The notes beneath the pieces are model-generated. The model made no database searches. It saw nothing but the letters and a program-made list of their open reading frames with translations, and was not told where the DNA came from. The translations under genes and the position numbers were made by a program. Source: CBDBND01 sp965207985 (lineage in GTDB: Bacteria > Pseudomonadota > Alphaproteobacteria > Rhodospirillales > Rhodospirillaceae). From it: a stretch of 64,000 nt of DNA. Positions 35,357 through 44,962 of the stretch are shown here, piece by piece (position 1 is the first letter of the stretch; every line of letters starts with the position of its first letter). Where the stretch lies: positions 62,001 through 126,000 of the forward strand of contig CBDBND010000004.1 in NCBI GenBank assembly GCA_965207985.1. Reading direction: 5' to 3'.

Positions 35357-36949
35357 ATGACGTATTGGAAATCACTTGGTCTGATTTTGGCCCTCATTGC
35401 CGGTCGAGAACCGCTGGCCGATGAAACAATGTGTGCGGCCATAAGCGGTGTTGATTTGTCCGGACTACCAGACGCGCCTACCCAAGTCGTCAAAAGCACA
35501 TTTCATCCCGAACAAGGCATGATGCCCGCCCATTGCCGGGTAGAGGCGGTCACTGCGCCGCACATCGGCATTGAGGTTCGTCTGCCGACGGCGCGCTGGA
35601 ATGGAAAATCTCTGCAACAAGGCTGCGGCGGGTCTTGCGGACAAATCACCATCGTCACGGCGGACGATGCCCTGTCCCGCGGTTATGCCGTGTCAAGCAC
35701 GGATCAGGGGCATAGAGGGTCGATGGCCGATGCCAAATGGGCCTACAACGACCTATCCGCAGAGATCAGCGCCGGTTACCGCGCCACCCATATCACTAAG
35801 GTGGTCACCGATGCCTTGATCGATGCGTTTTATGGCCGCGTTGCCGATTATCGCTACTTTCGCGGCTGTTCCAACGGCGGACGGCAAGCCATGCGGTCGT
35901 CGCAAGTCTTTCCGGACGATTTTAACGGCATCATTGCCGGCGCGGCGCCGCCCAGCAACAGCGCCACCTTGAACGGTCTGTGGGGCCTGTTCATCAATCG
36001 CGGCGCCGACAATGAGCCGATTCTCACCGCCGATATTTTGCCGGTGGTTCAAACCGCCGCTCTGAACGCTTGCGATGATTTGGATGGCTTGACCGACGGC
36101 ATCATCAGCGACCCGCGCCAATGTTCTTTTGATCCCGCTACGCTTGTTTGTTCGCGCAACCAATCAGAGAATTGCGTGTCCCAACAGCAAGCGGATGTTC
36201 TCAAAGAGATTTACGACGGTCCACGCAACAGCAGCGGCCAGAAGCTAGTTGTAGCGGGTCCGCCTATCGGATCGGAACTGGCATGGCGCGCTTTTATTCC
36301 TAACCTGGGCGAGGGGTTCTATAACAGCCGTCGCCAACGGCGCATCGACACCCTGCGCTACAGTGCCTTCATTGTTGATCCCGGTCCGTCTTATGATTTC
36401 AACGAATTTGATTGGGACCGCGATCCACCCCGCATGCGCGGTATGACGCCCGTGTCGGAAGCGGTCAATCCGGACTTACGCAAGTTCAAGACGGCCGGTG
36501 GTAAATTGCTGATGTACATCGGCACCCGGGACTATATCCCCACTGAAAGCATGATCGATTACTACGAAACCGCAGAACGCATCGTCGGCAGCCGGGATGA
36601 AACTCAGGACTTTTTCCGCTTGTTTGTCATCCCCGGTATGGATCATTGCCAGGGCGGACCGGGCGCCGGGTTCATTGATTACCTGAGTGCTTTGGATGAC
36701 TGGGTTGCCAACAATCAGCCGCCGGAACGGTTGATCGGCGCCAATGTGAAATATCCGGACGTTGTCTACGGTACCACCTTCCCGGCTTCGTCATTGCCGC
36801 ACGAGCAGTTACATCGTGATCCGAATCTCTACGCACAAAGCGTCAACTTTACGCGGCCCCATTTTCCGTATCCCAACGTGGCGCGCTATTCGGGATCGGG
36901 GGATGTCAACGCTGCCGAAAGCTTCGAGCGTGTTTCGTCAAGTCCGTAA
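35357..36949 (+). CDS. Tannase/feruloyl esterase family protein
   Basis: The 530-residue exported esterase has a signal peptide (SLGLILALIAGREPLADE), paired Cys (CGGSCGQ, FRGCSNGG), the nucleophile motif GCSNGGRQAM (Ser about 178) and a C-terminal GMDHCQGGPG His. The ordering is that of the tannase/feruloyl esterase family, which cleaves galloyl or hydroxycinnamoyl esters. ATG 35357 is preferred because it begins the signal peptide; the frame opens upstream at 35123 antisense to the TonB receptor. It is immediately followed by the binding-protein gene, which starts 47 bp inside this frame. Confidence 0.85.
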   Translation: MTYWKSLGLILALIAGREPLADETMCAAISGVDLSGLPDAPTQVVKSTFHPEQGMMPAHCRVEAVTAPHIGIEVRLPTARWNGKSLQQGCGGSCGQITIVTADDALSRGYAVSSTDQGHRGSMADAKWAYNDLSAEISAGYRATHITKVVTDALIDAFYGRVADYRYFRGCSNGGRQAMRSSQVFPDDFNGIIAGAAPPSNSATLNGLWGLFINRGADNEPILTADILPVVQTAALNACDDLDGLTDGIISDPRQCSFDPATLVCSRNQSENCVSQQQADVLKEIYDGPRNSSGQKLVVAGPPIGSELAWRAFIPNLGEGFYNSRRQRRIDTLRYSAFIVDPGPSYDFNEFDWDRDPPRMRGMTPVSEAVNPDLRKFKTAGGKLLMYIGTRDYIPTESMIDYYETAERIVGSRDETQDFFRLFVIPGMDHCQGGPGAGFIDYLSALDDWVANNQPPERLIGANVKYPDVVYGTTFPASSLPHEQLHRDPNLYAQSVNFTRPHFPYPNVARYSGSGDVNAAESFERVSSSP

Positions 36950-38429
36950 CGGTCTCACCGCCTTTGTCTTGATTGCCTCTGGCTGGACAGGCGCGACGTT
37001 TGCGGAAACCATTCGCATCGGCATTCAGGGTTTGCCTGCGCGGGCCGGTAATCCGTTTTGGTCGTTCAACATTCCCTCCGCCTTGCCGTTGGATGTGGTC
37101 TTTGATGGTCTGACCATTGTCGACGAAAATGGACTAACCCAACCTGCGCTGGCGCTGTCGTGGGAACAGGAAACACCCAATACCTGGGTGTTTGAGCTCC
37201 GACCGGGGGTCACCTTTTCAAACGGCGAACCGTTCAATGCAGACGCCGTTGTCGCCCTCGTGAATACGGTCATGACAACGCAGGAAGGTGAAAGCAGCTC
37301 ACTGGGCGCCGCGTTCAAGCGTCTGCAAATCGAAAAGGCGGAAGCCCGGGAACCGTTGACGGTGGCCATTACCACCCACAGACCCGATGCCCTCCTCGAC
37401 CAGTACATGCAGGCGCTCCGCATGCCCGCCCCGCAGGCGCTGGCTGAGATGGGCATGGCCGCCTTTGCTTTGGAACCGGTGGGCACGGGCCCCTTTGTCG
37501 TCACCAACTGGTCGGAAGGCAGGGTGACGTTCAGGGCCTTTCCGGAGTCCTGGCGCACGCCCCAAGAAGACGGTCTGGAGATCATCCAACTCTCCGACAT
37601 TTCTGCCCGGCGGCAGGGTGTGATTTCAGGTTCCCTCGACGTGGCCATGGGTTTGGCGCCGGAAGATAAAGCGGACCTTGAGACCGTCGGTGGGCGTATG
37701 TGGGTTCGCCCAGAACCGGGCAACAACTTCATGGCGTTTCTCACCGTCAGAGACAGTCCCCTTAAAGATGTGCGGGTCCGCCAGGCTTTAAACCTTGCAG
37801 TTAACAAACAGCGAATCATCGACGCCTTTCTCGACGGTGCGGTCGAACCCCTTGGCCAGATGGCGCACAGCATGTCCTTCGGCTTTGCTGCGGACGTCGA
37901 AGCCTATCCCTACGATCCGGAACTGGCTCGCGCCTTATTGGCTGACGCGGGATATGCCGATGGATTTGATGTGCCCACCCTGATCGTGCCGGGCGGCACG
38001 GCCAATTCACAAGATTGGTACCAGCAAATCGCCCAGGACCTTGCCGAAGTGGGTGTACGCGTGGAGTTGCGCCCGTCCACGCTGCCAAAGTATCTGGAAT
38101 ACATGTACAACGGCGGCTGGCCCGGCTTGGCCTTTGCCATGTCGAGCTACACCTTCGATCCGCTGGGGACGTACCGTTCCCGGTCCTGTTCCTGGACCCA
38201 TCCTTATCATTGCGATCCGACCATCATGCCTTTGATCGACGCAGCTTTGGCGGCGGAGACGCCGGAAAAACGCCGGCGCTTAACGGAAGATGTGTTGCGC
38301 CATGAACACGGCATTCCGCCTGGTATTTTTTTATGGCAAGGCGTTTCCTTCGAAGGATTGGGACCGCGGGTGAAAGAATACTGGTCGGGCGCGGATACCA
38401 TGAAAGTGGAATTGATCGAGCTTCAATAG
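36903..38429 (+). CDS. Family 5 ABC substrate-binding protein, second paralogue
   Basis: The 508-residue SBP_bac_5 protein has a signal peptide (GLTAFVLIASGWTGATFA) and the landmarks VVFDGLTIVDENG, ALSWEQETPNTWVFELRPG, VRQALNLAVNKQ and DPELARALLADAGYADGF. ATG 36903 after a GGGATCGGGG purine stretch gives a compact signal peptide but overlaps the esterase gene by 47 bp. It is paralogous to 8423-9937 and likewise has no permease or ATPase nearby. Position suggests it captures products of the esterase. Confidence 0.85.
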   Translation: MSTLPKASSVFRQVRNGLTAFVLIASGWTGATFAETIRIGIQGLPARAGNPFWSFNIPSALPLDVVFDGLTIVDENGLTQPALALSWEQETPNTWVFELRPGVTFSNGEPFNADAVVALVNTVMTTQEGESSSLGAAFKRLQIEKAEAREPLTVAITTHRPDALLDQYMQALRMPAPQALAEMGMAAFALEPVGTGPFVVTNWSEGRVTFRAFPESWRTPQEDGLEIIQLSDISARRQGVISGSLDVAMGLAPEDKADLETVGGRMWVRPEPGNNFMAFLTVRDSPLKDVRVRQALNLAVNKQRIIDAFLDGAVEPLGQMAHSMSFGFAADVEAYPYDPELARALLADAGYADGFDVPTLIVPGGTANSQDWYQQIAQDLAEVGVRVELRPSTLPKYLEYMYNGGWPGLAFAMSSYTFDPLGTYRSRSCSWTHPYHCDPTIMPLIDAALAAETPEKRRRLTEDVLRHEHGIPPGIFLWQGVSFEGLGPRVKEYWSGADTMKVELIELQ

Positions 38430-38436
38430 AGCCAAA

Positions 38437-38978
38437 TCAAATGAGTGGCGGTTCTGCATCAGGTACACCACGGCCAATGTCAATCCACGTACGATGATGA
38501 GTCGCCCTATATTGCGCATCGACACCGTCGTTATGCTCCAAGGGCTCAATAATTTTGCTAAAAGTACAGAACCGGGATGGCCGACCTTGATCTACAGCGA
38601 GAGGCAGGACAACGGTCTCCATGTCGAACGGCCGCCCAGTCGGACTGCTGAACTCTGAGATCTCTACCAAACCGCAGGGATGGGAGACGACTGTCGTAAC
38701 GAGGTCATCAAACTTAGTTTTGATATCTTCCGGCAAAGCTGCACCAAAATCTGATTGGTACGGTCCTCGCTCCAGAGGTCGACCAGACCGGTACCCATAA
38801 ACCGGATCAGTTGGCCGTTTTTAACCAACTCAATAATGTGCACATAGGAAATCAGTTCCGGGTCGGGATCGTGAAGAAAGTCTGTGGTGTGAGGCATGAT
38901 CCGTGCATCGGCAAGAGCCTGCCACTGATCAAAAAACAGCTTGCACTCTTCCTCTGTGATAGCCGTCCCTTCTATCAA
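38437..38978 (-). pseudogene. PAS-fold (PAS_5-type) sensor protein, frameshifted
   Basis: The N-terminal half (38978 down) contains LFFDQWQALADARIMPHTTD, ISYVHIIELVKNG and IRFMGTGLVDLWSEDRT. A one-base shift near 38740 leads into the second half: ALPEDIKTKFDDLV, HPCGLVEISEF and ETVVLPLAVDQG. This order is that of the short PAS_5-type proteins common in alphaproteobacteria. The corrected length is about 180 residues, and no output domain is present. The shift lies at a TTTT run, so a consensus error is possible. The end almost touches the end of the binding-protein gene. Confidence 0.65.
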
Positions 38979-39113
38979 GCCACACTCCCCTTTGCGACTG
39001 GATGGCCGAGCGAACGGGCCGTATTCTGTCCTGACACCAATTGTGGTTCAATTGGCTAATAACGCGATTAACGGCAAAAAGTACGCGGCCAAGATCGTAA
39101 ATAAGGGGAACGC

Positions 39114-39956
39114 ATGGCACCTTCGTTGCAGATTGATCGCGCCTTTGTTCGCATTGAGGAAGGCCTGGTGCACATCCGCACTTGCGGTGAAGAGACCAAT
39201 GATCGTCTCCCCGTCTACGTGGTCCATCCGTCTCCCGCGTCGGCACGGGGGATGGAACCCATTATCAAGTTGTTTGGTGAAACGCGTTATGTCATTGCGC
39301 CCGACACACTGGGCAACGGTGATTCGGCGGCGCCATCTCAGGATGCCCCCGAAATTGACTACTTTGCCGACAGTGTTGTGCGTCTTTTGGATGCCATGAA
39401 GATCGAGAAAATCGATTACTACGGCAGCCACACAGGTGGACGGATCGGTTGCGAACTGGCGGGCCAACATCCGGACCGTGTGAGGCGTGTGGTTCTCGAC
39501 GGCATTGTCGAGTACGAGCCGGAGCTTAAAAAACAGATTCTTGAGAACTATGCGCCAGCCATGCAGCCGGACGAGTTCGGCGGTCATCTGTCATGGGCGT
39601 TTCATTTTGTCCGCGACCAGGCGTTCTTCTTTCCCTATTTCCTGCGCGATCCGGAACACGCCTTGAACAATCCGGGCCGCACGCCCGAACATTTGCACAG
39701 GCACACCGTTGATGTTCTCAAAGGCTTGACCACCTATCACAAACCGTACTTGGCAGCCTTCCGCTACCCCGCCCGGGAACGCATGGCCCAAATAAAAGTG
39801 CCGGCGCTGGTGATGGCCGGTGAGTCGGACCCGCCTCACCTTATTCGCGGCACGGAAGAAATGGCGGTATTGTCGGACTTGGCGGAGATGAAAGTTGTCG
39901 GCCGCGGTGCGGAAGCTAAAGTGGCGGCCGCCACGGAATTCTTTGATAGAAAATAG
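39114..39956 (+). CDS. Alpha/beta hydrolase with non-canonical nucleophile elbow
   Basis: The 280-residue alpha/beta-hydrolase fold has VYVVHPSPASARG (oxyanion loop), IAPDTLGNGDS, YYGSHTGGRIGCELAGQ (elbow, 104-109), an Asp in VMAGESDPPH and a short C-terminus. At the elbow the canonical G-x-S-x-G is replaced by G-S-H-T-G-G, so His106 stands where Ser should be. The usual late catalytic His (GxGH) is also replaced, by VVGRGAEAK. The protein may be inactive, use a different chemistry, or belong to a divergent subgroup. The beta-propeller gene follows after 9 bp, so they form an operon. Confidence 0.8.
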   Translation: MAPSLQIDRAFVRIEEGLVHIRTCGEETNDRLPVYVVHPSPASARGMEPIIKLFGETRYVIAPDTLGNGDSAAPSQDAPEIDYFADSVVRLLDAMKIEKIDYYGSHTGGRIGCELAGQHPDRVRRVVLDGIVEYEPELKKQILENYAPAMQPDEFGGHLSWAFHFVRDQAFFFPYFLRDPEHALNNPGRTPEHLHRHTVDVLKGLTTYHKPYLAAFRYPARERMAQIKVPALVMAGESDPPHLIRGTEEMAVLSDLAEMKVVGRGAEAKVAAATEFFDRK

Positions 39957-39965
39957 GAAGACCGA

Positions 39966-41045
39966 ATGTCTGAGGTATCACGACAATTGCCCGGCGGTCC
40001 TGGATTGATTTTCAGTCCGGGTCCGGACGGCTGGTGGGATTCCGAGCGTGTGTCCTGCCCGAAAGTGCTGCGTGGTGAGGATGGCGTGTGGCGCATGTGG
40101 TACTACGGCCGCGACGTCACGTTCGACCGTGAGATTACCTTGCCATCGGGCCGCGTCGGTCATGCCGTGTCTCAAGACGGTATTTCATGGCAACGGGTGC
40201 GCGGCCCCGGTGTCATGGGATCGGTGCTCGATCCCCACTCCGACCCAACACGTTTTGACTCTGCCCATGTTGGGCACAGTGACGTCCAAAAAATCGGTGA
40301 CACCTATTGGATGTGGTACTTCGGTGGCAGTCAGACCATCGCTACCGAACGTGGCTTTGACCGCAGGGGCTTTCCCTTGCGGGCCGGACTCGCCGTCTCT
40401 CGGGATGGTCTCCATTGGACGCGTACAGATGGTCCTTACGACGGCGCGTTGATGGACGTGGGCGCGCCAGGCGACTTTGACGCCTTTGTAATCGGCTGGC
40501 CGCAAGTGATCCGTTGGGACGACGGGTCTTGGCGCATGTATTACCACAGTGTTGTTCAGGGTCAGGGCTATGTGCTGGGCTGGGCAGAGTCTGACGATGG
40601 TTTCCGCTGGGAAAAGCGTGGTCCCATCTTTGGGCCGGGTGCCAAGGGCCGGTTCGACGATTACGGTGTCGCCACCCGTCAAATGATCCGTCATCAAGGG
40701 CGCTGGCTGATGTTTTATGAAGGCTGTCAGGACGTGGGCGAATTGCCGCAAGTGGATCGGCAGATTGGCCTTGCGGTGTCCGAAGACGGTCTCAATTGGG
40801 AGCGTGTGGACGGACCCAACGACAACAAGTCCATTCTCGCGCAAGCGCCCAAAGGCTCAGGCCGCTGGGATTTCCGCATGGGCTGCCCCTGGGTCGTGCC
40901 TTTGGGCGACGGCAGTTTGCGTATGTATTACATCGGCTCCAACGAAGCCAACCGGGAGCGCCTTGGGGAACTCGCCAGCATTCATCAGATCGGCATGGCG
41001 GTCAGCGACGGCGACATCACCCGTTGGCAGAGATGGGAAGCGTAA
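39966..41045 (+). CDS. Five-bladed beta-propeller protein, glycosidase-like
   Basis: The 359-residue cytoplasmic protein has repeated blades with the pattern V-W/S-R-M-W-Y-Y/F (WRMWYYGRD, YWMWYFGGS, WRMYYHSVV, WLMFYEGC, LRMYYIGS) and A-V-S-x-D-G-x-x-W (VSQDGISWQRV, VSRDGLHWTR, VSEDGLNWERV). This five-fold repeat is typical of GH32/43/68/130-type propellers. No signal peptide is present, so the substrate would be intracellular. Catalytic acids were not assigned. It is 9 bp downstream of the alpha/beta hydrolase gene and convergent with the TPR protein gene. Confidence 0.75.
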   Translation: MSEVSRQLPGGPGLIFSPGPDGWWDSERVSCPKVLRGEDGVWRMWYYGRDVTFDREITLPSGRVGHAVSQDGISWQRVRGPGVMGSVLDPHSDPTRFDSAHVGHSDVQKIGDTYWMWYFGGSQTIATERGFDRRGFPLRAGLAVSRDGLHWTRTDGPYDGALMDVGAPGDFDAFVIGWPQVIRWDDGSWRMYYHSVVQGQGYVLGWAESDDGFRWEKRGPIFGPGAKGRFDDYGVATRQMIRHQGRWLMFYEGCQDVGELPQVDRQIGLAVSEDGLNWERVDGPNDNKSILAQAPKGSGRWDFRMGCPWVVPLGDGSLRMYYIGSNEANRERLGELASIHQIGMAVSDGDITRWQRWEA

Positions 41046-41062
41046 GGACTTCCGATCGATTT

Positions 41063-42886
41063 CTACAGACGGTTCATGTCCAAACCGGCAGCACGGTCGA
41101 TCCACGCATTCTGCAGTAGATCATTTGTGTAGCCGGCGGCCGTTTCATCGCCCTTGGCTTCGTAGGCCTGCTGCAAACCGTATAACGACCAGGCGTTGTT
41201 GGGCGCCTCAATGAGACTGGCTTTGAACGCTTGGATGGCATCGTCCACGCGTCCTGCCGCCACATAGGTCGCGCCAAGGGATTGGCGCACCGGGTAATAC
41301 CAGTAGGGCGGTTCCATATAGTTGATGGTGTCTTGAATGGAGGCGCCCGCCTCAAAACGTGCTATGGCCGTTTCCAGATCGCCTTCGCTTTGAGCGATTC
41401 GTCCCAGCGCAACATTCTGGGCAATGGATAACAGCGCATTGGCCGGCACGCGAGCCGCAGAAAACGCAAGGAAATCAGCCGTGTTGTTGATCTCGGCGAT
41501 GGCATCCACTTCAGTCAGCGCGCTATCGGATTTCTTTTGTTTGGCAAAGGCCACGGCGCGGGCGTAATGCCACATGGCCTTCACATAGGGGGCGCCCATA
41601 CCCGGGTCGGGCAACGCCAATATGGTGTCCGCGTCAGCAAACTGTGTGTAGGCAAACAACGGTGCAGCCTTTACGGGATGAACCATGACCGGTGCTGCAG
41701 CGACAGCGTCAATGGGCAGAAGGGCATCGACCTTTGCGGCGTATTCCAGGCTGGTTTCGGCATCGCCGGCCATCTGCGCCGAGGCCATGACAAAATGCAC
41801 GTTGTGGGGATAGTAACCCAACTCATACAAACCGCCTCTAATGGCTTCGGGCCGTTGGAAGTACTCTTCATCCACTTCGACGGCGACTTTGTTTGTGTTG
41901 AGGGAATCGATGTAGCGGCCGACCCGGTAGTAGATGTGCGAGGGCATGTGAACGATATGCCCTGCGCCGGGCATGAGAGCGCTGAGGGTGTCGGCATAGG
42001 GCTCCGCCTTTTCCGGCATCATCGAGGCTTCCATCAAATGAATGTAAAGATGAATGGCGCCGGGATGGTCGGGCGTGTCAGCCAAAACTTGCTCAACAAG
42101 AGCAATACCTTGTGCGTTGCGCCCTGCGTTGGTGCGGCCGTCCGTTTGCCAATAGCTCCATGGCGCTTCGTTCATAATGGCATCCGCTGCAACGAGGGCG
42201 ATTTCCGGATCATTCGGATACCGGGCTTGAACGGCCAGCATGGCGGTGGCGAAAGCGCGGTTATAGGGCGCCGGTTTGTCAGCGGCGTCCGGTCCGTAGC
42301 GTGTGGCAAGCGCCTCGATCATCGCCTGTTCTTTGGCAGAAACGTTTACTGCTGCAGCTTGCGCCCGAGCCAGTGCATCCATGGCAGGTTCAAGAGCTTG
42401 CGGCGCCATGACTGCATTGATGTTAGGGCCAAGGGCATAGGCTTCTCCCCAGGCGCACATGGCACAAGTGGGATCGACTTCATAGCCGGCAGCAAAGGAA
42501 CGGACCGATTCCGCGTGATTAAACGCATAGGTGAAGCGCAGACCCTGGTTGAAAAAAGCTTGGGCGTCAGCGTCATCTGTTGTCACGTCGTAATTGAGCG
42601 AGCCGAGGTCGTCGTACAGCGGTGTCGGCAGGGCGGCTGCGTCCCGTTCGGCCATCGCTAAGGCTTGTTGGGGTCCCGCCGCTTGCAGCATGTGGTGCAG
42701 CAGAGACTTCCGTTGCACGCCGGCCAGGCCACAAGTCGATCTTCTGACCACGGCAGGATCGAACAGTTCTGCAATTTTGTCAGTGCGCACCGGCTCAGGC
42801 GTGTGCGATGAACCCGTGTATCCCACGATACCAGTGACAAAAGCCGTGGTCACAAGGGCAGCGGCAAGTGTTTTCGGTCCGGTCAT
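41063..42886 (-). CDS. Exported TPR-repeat protein
   Basis: The 607-residue protein starts with a signal-like helix (LAAALVTTAFVTGIVGYTG) and contains tetratricopeptide-like helical repeats (FFNQGLRFTYAFNHAESVRSF, IDSLNTNKVAVEVDEEY, LGRIAQSEGDLETAIARFEAG, AGRVDDAIQAFKASLIEAP). It also has a Cys-x-x-Cys-like PTCAMCAWGEAYALG segment conserved in a family of such proteins. TPR domains act in protein contacts; the particular role is unknown. ATG 42886 follows GGAAGGAACC. Confidence 0.8.
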   Translation of the reverse strand: MTGPKTLAAALVTTAFVTGIVGYTGSSHTPEPVRTDKIAELFDPAVVRRSTCGLAGVQRKSLLHHMLQAAGPQQALAMAERDAAALPTPLYDDLGSLNYDVTTDDADAQAFFNQGLRFTYAFNHAESVRSFAAGYEVDPTCAMCAWGEAYALGPNINAVMAPQALEPAMDALARAQAAAVNVSAKEQAMIEALATRYGPDAADKPAPYNRAFATAMLAVQARYPNDPEIALVAADAIMNEAPWSYWQTDGRTNAGRNAQGIALVEQVLADTPDHPGAIHLYIHLMEASMMPEKAEPYADTLSALMPGAGHIVHMPSHIYYRVGRYIDSLNTNKVAVEVDEEYFQRPEAIRGGLYELGYYPHNVHFVMASAQMAGDAETSLEYAAKVDALLPIDAVAAAPVMVHPVKAAPLFAYTQFADADTILALPDPGMGAPYVKAMWHYARAVAFAKQKKSDSALTEVDAIAEINNTADFLAFSAARVPANALLSIAQNVALGRIAQSEGDLETAIARFEAGASIQDTINYMEPPYWYYPVRQSLGATYVAAGRVDDAIQAFKASLIEAPNNAWSLYGLQQAYEAKGDETAAGYTNDLLQNAWIDRAAGLDMNRL

Positions 42887-42932
42887 GGCTGGTTCCTTCC
42901 GAGTTTCGGCGTACGTCCAGTCTAGCAGAAAA

Positions 42933-44381
42933 TCACCACTGCCAGATTTTGTCTCCCAGCAATCGGCCAAAGGTCATGGCCGGCATCAGCGCCATGCCGC
43001 CGCAGAAGGACTTACCCGACGTGGAGCCGAGACCGAGGCATTCGCCAGCAGCATAAAGGCCCCCGACGGGGGAGCCGTCTTCGCGGATGACCTGCAGATC
43101 CTCGTTTATGGCCACACCGGCGAAGCTGGTGATGGACAGGCCGTGGTGCTTGATACCGTAAAAGGGCGGCTCTGCGATGGGCGCAGGCATAAGAGACCGG
43201 CCAAAGTCCTCGTCCTTCCCTTGCGCAACGAAGCCGTTGTACCGCTCAACCGTTTCGACCAAACCTGCGGCATCAACGCCCATGCCGTCCGCCAGATCTT
43301 CCAGTGTGTCGCCGCGCCGGAAGGATTCATGATCATTGAACAGCGGATCCGCTTCTTCGTGAGTCATTTCACTGAAGATACAAACGGAGTCTTCGCGCGC
43401 CTTTTGATCATAAACGGCCCAGAACGTCAGATCGGGAATGGTCAGCAACGCCAGTTCCTTCGCATCCGGACTTTCCGAATCTTCAGCGACAAAACGCTTG
43501 CCGTCCCAATTGACAAAGATTTCCCATAGGGGCCGTGGACCGAGAAGGGAGACGGTGGTGATACGGGTGACGTTGGACACGTAAGACGTATCTTTCGGGT
43601 CTTTCACCCGGCCGAAAGTAGGCATGAAAAAATCCTGAAAACGGATGTACCCCCCGGCCTTCTCGCACAATTCATGACCCCGGCCGTTGGCAAAGGGATG
43701 GGAGCCGAAAGACGGCCCGCCTTTGAACAGGGGGTAGCCGTTGGAGTATTTGGGAAACAACTCGGGATTCGACGCATACCCGCCCATGGACATGAGCACG
43801 TTCGGCGCCGTGATGGTTTGGTCTTCGCCATCTTTTGTTTTGATTTTGACGCCGGTGACTGAACCGTCATCTTGCTGCACGAGGTTGACGACTTCGGTTT
43901 CCAGCATGAGCGTGACACCGCCGGCCTCCACCGCCTTCATGAACTCGGTGCCCAGCACTTTCTGCAGTGGTTTGCCACCGCGGTCCGGTCCCCAATAGGT
44001 ACGGGCGATTTGGTAGGGCTCATGCCCCTTAAAGATCACCGGCATTTCCGGCAGCAGTTCGAGATCGTGATCCAACAGCCAATGAAGCGTTTCTGCCGCG
44101 TTGTCGACAGCGAGACGGACGACGGTAGGGTCGGCCGTGCCGTGGGAAATGCGCATGATGTCGTCATAGTGAAGATCGGGCGTGTCGTGGATGCCTCTCT
44201 CTTCCTGCAGCCGGGTCCCAGCGGCGCTCATTTGACCGGTGGACCGGGGCGTATTGCCGCCGATCTCATCGGCAATATCGACTGCGAGGACGCGGGCGCC
44301 GCGATTGGCGGCGAAAGTCGCGGCGGTCTGCCCGGCCGTGCCTACGCCGCAGACGATGACGTCGTAATCGAATGTGCTCAT
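42933..44381 (-). CDS. FAD-dependent oxidoreductase (fumarate-reductase/KSTD-like)
   Basis: The 482-residue flavoprotein of the FAD_binding_2 family has VIVCGVGTAGQTAATFAANR (FAD motif), GNTPRSTGQMSAAGT, a substrate domain with NGRGHELCEKAGG, and the late GGLYAAGECLGLGSTSGK motif. Related enzymes include fumarate reductases, 3-ketosteroid dehydrogenases and other enoate-type reductases; substrate not deduced. The TPR gene is 46 bp downstream on the same strand, so co-transcription is likely. The DUF6491 pair is divergent. Confidence 0.85.
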   Translation of the reverse strand: MSTFDYDVIVCGVGTAGQTAATFAANRGARVLAVDIADEIGGNTPRSTGQMSAAGTRLQEERGIHDTPDLHYDDIMRISHGTADPTVVRLAVDNAAETLHWLLDHDLELLPEMPVIFKGHEPYQIARTYWGPDRGGKPLQKVLGTEFMKAVEAGGVTLMLETEVVNLVQQDDGSVTGVKIKTKDGEDQTITAPNVLMSMGGYASNPELFPKYSNGYPLFKGGPSFGSHPFANGRGHELCEKAGGYIRFQDFFMPTFGRVKDPKDTSYVSNVTRITTVSLLGPRPLWEIFVNWDGKRFVAEDSESPDAKELALLTIPDLTFWAVYDQKAREDSVCIFSEMTHEEADPLFNDHESFRRGDTLEDLADGMGVDAAGLVETVERYNGFVAQGKDEDFGRSLMPAPIAEPPFYGIKHHGLSITSFAGVAINEDLQVIREDGSPVGGLYAAGECLGLGSTSGKSFCGGMALMPAMTFGRLLGDKIWQW

Positions 44382-44483
44382 TTATGCCTTCCCGCCCTTT
44401 TGGCCCGCTTTTATGAGGACCCGTTTTTTGGCTCTTTTCCTGACCCTTCACAGTCTTGTGACGGGCTCAAATCTTTCAAAGTT

Positions 44484-44511
44484 TTGCCTCATTTGGCAGG
44501 CAGCTTACACT
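44484..44511 (+). promoter_or_regulatory. Possible sigma-70 promoter of DUF6491 pair
   Basis: TTGCCT (44484-44489) and TACACT (44506-44511) are separated by 16 bp, 40 bp before the gene at 44551. The match to consensus is moderate, and the intervening TGCC/GGCA inverted repeat could be an operator. Confidence 0.3.
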
Positions 44512-44550
44512 CAATAACCGGTCTATGACCGGTCGAAAGAGGATATCGAA

Positions 44551-44940
44551 ATGACGCTACTCAAATCGTTCTTTGCCGGTGCCGTGCTGGTCAGTGTTAT
44601 CGCTGTCCCGCCTACTGCTCCCGTCCTGGCGCAGGGCAACGTGCCGGAAATCGGCGAAGTGGATCAATGTTTGCCGTTGACCCGCATTAAGCGCACCAAA
44701 GCGATCGACAACCAAACCATTGTCGTGGAAATGAAGGGCCGGGACGGCTGGCGCAAAATGGAAACCTCCAACCGTTGCCCCGGCCTCAAGCTCGAAGACA
44801 GCTTCGGCTACGCCACGTCGCTCATTGAACTGTGCAAGGGCGACATTATTACGGTTCTGGCAGTCGGGTCCCGCTGCGGCCTTGCGCAAATCACCGCTAT
44901 CAGCGAAGACGAAGCAAGAGAACTGATTGCCAGCCGGTAA
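44551..44940 (+). CDS. DUF6491-family exported protein 1
   Basis: The 129-residue protein has a signal peptide (FFAGAVLVSVIAVPPTAPVLA) and a mature region with three regularly placed Cys: VDQCLPLTRIKRT, NRCPGLKLEDSFGYATS, LCKGDI and SRCGLA. AIDNQTIVVEMKG and YATS-x-x-x-LC are the DUF6491 pattern. The function is unknown; disulfides in the periplasm are likely. A paralogue follows 22 bp downstream. Confidence 0.75.
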   Translation: MTLLKSFFAGAVLVSVIAVPPTAPVLAQGNVPEIGEVDQCLPLTRIKRTKAIDNQTIVVEMKGRDGWRKMETSNRCPGLKLEDSFGYATSLIELCKGDIITVLAVGSRCGLAQITAISEDEARELIASR

Positions 44941-44962
44941 ACGTGTTTATAAGGAGTTCCCC

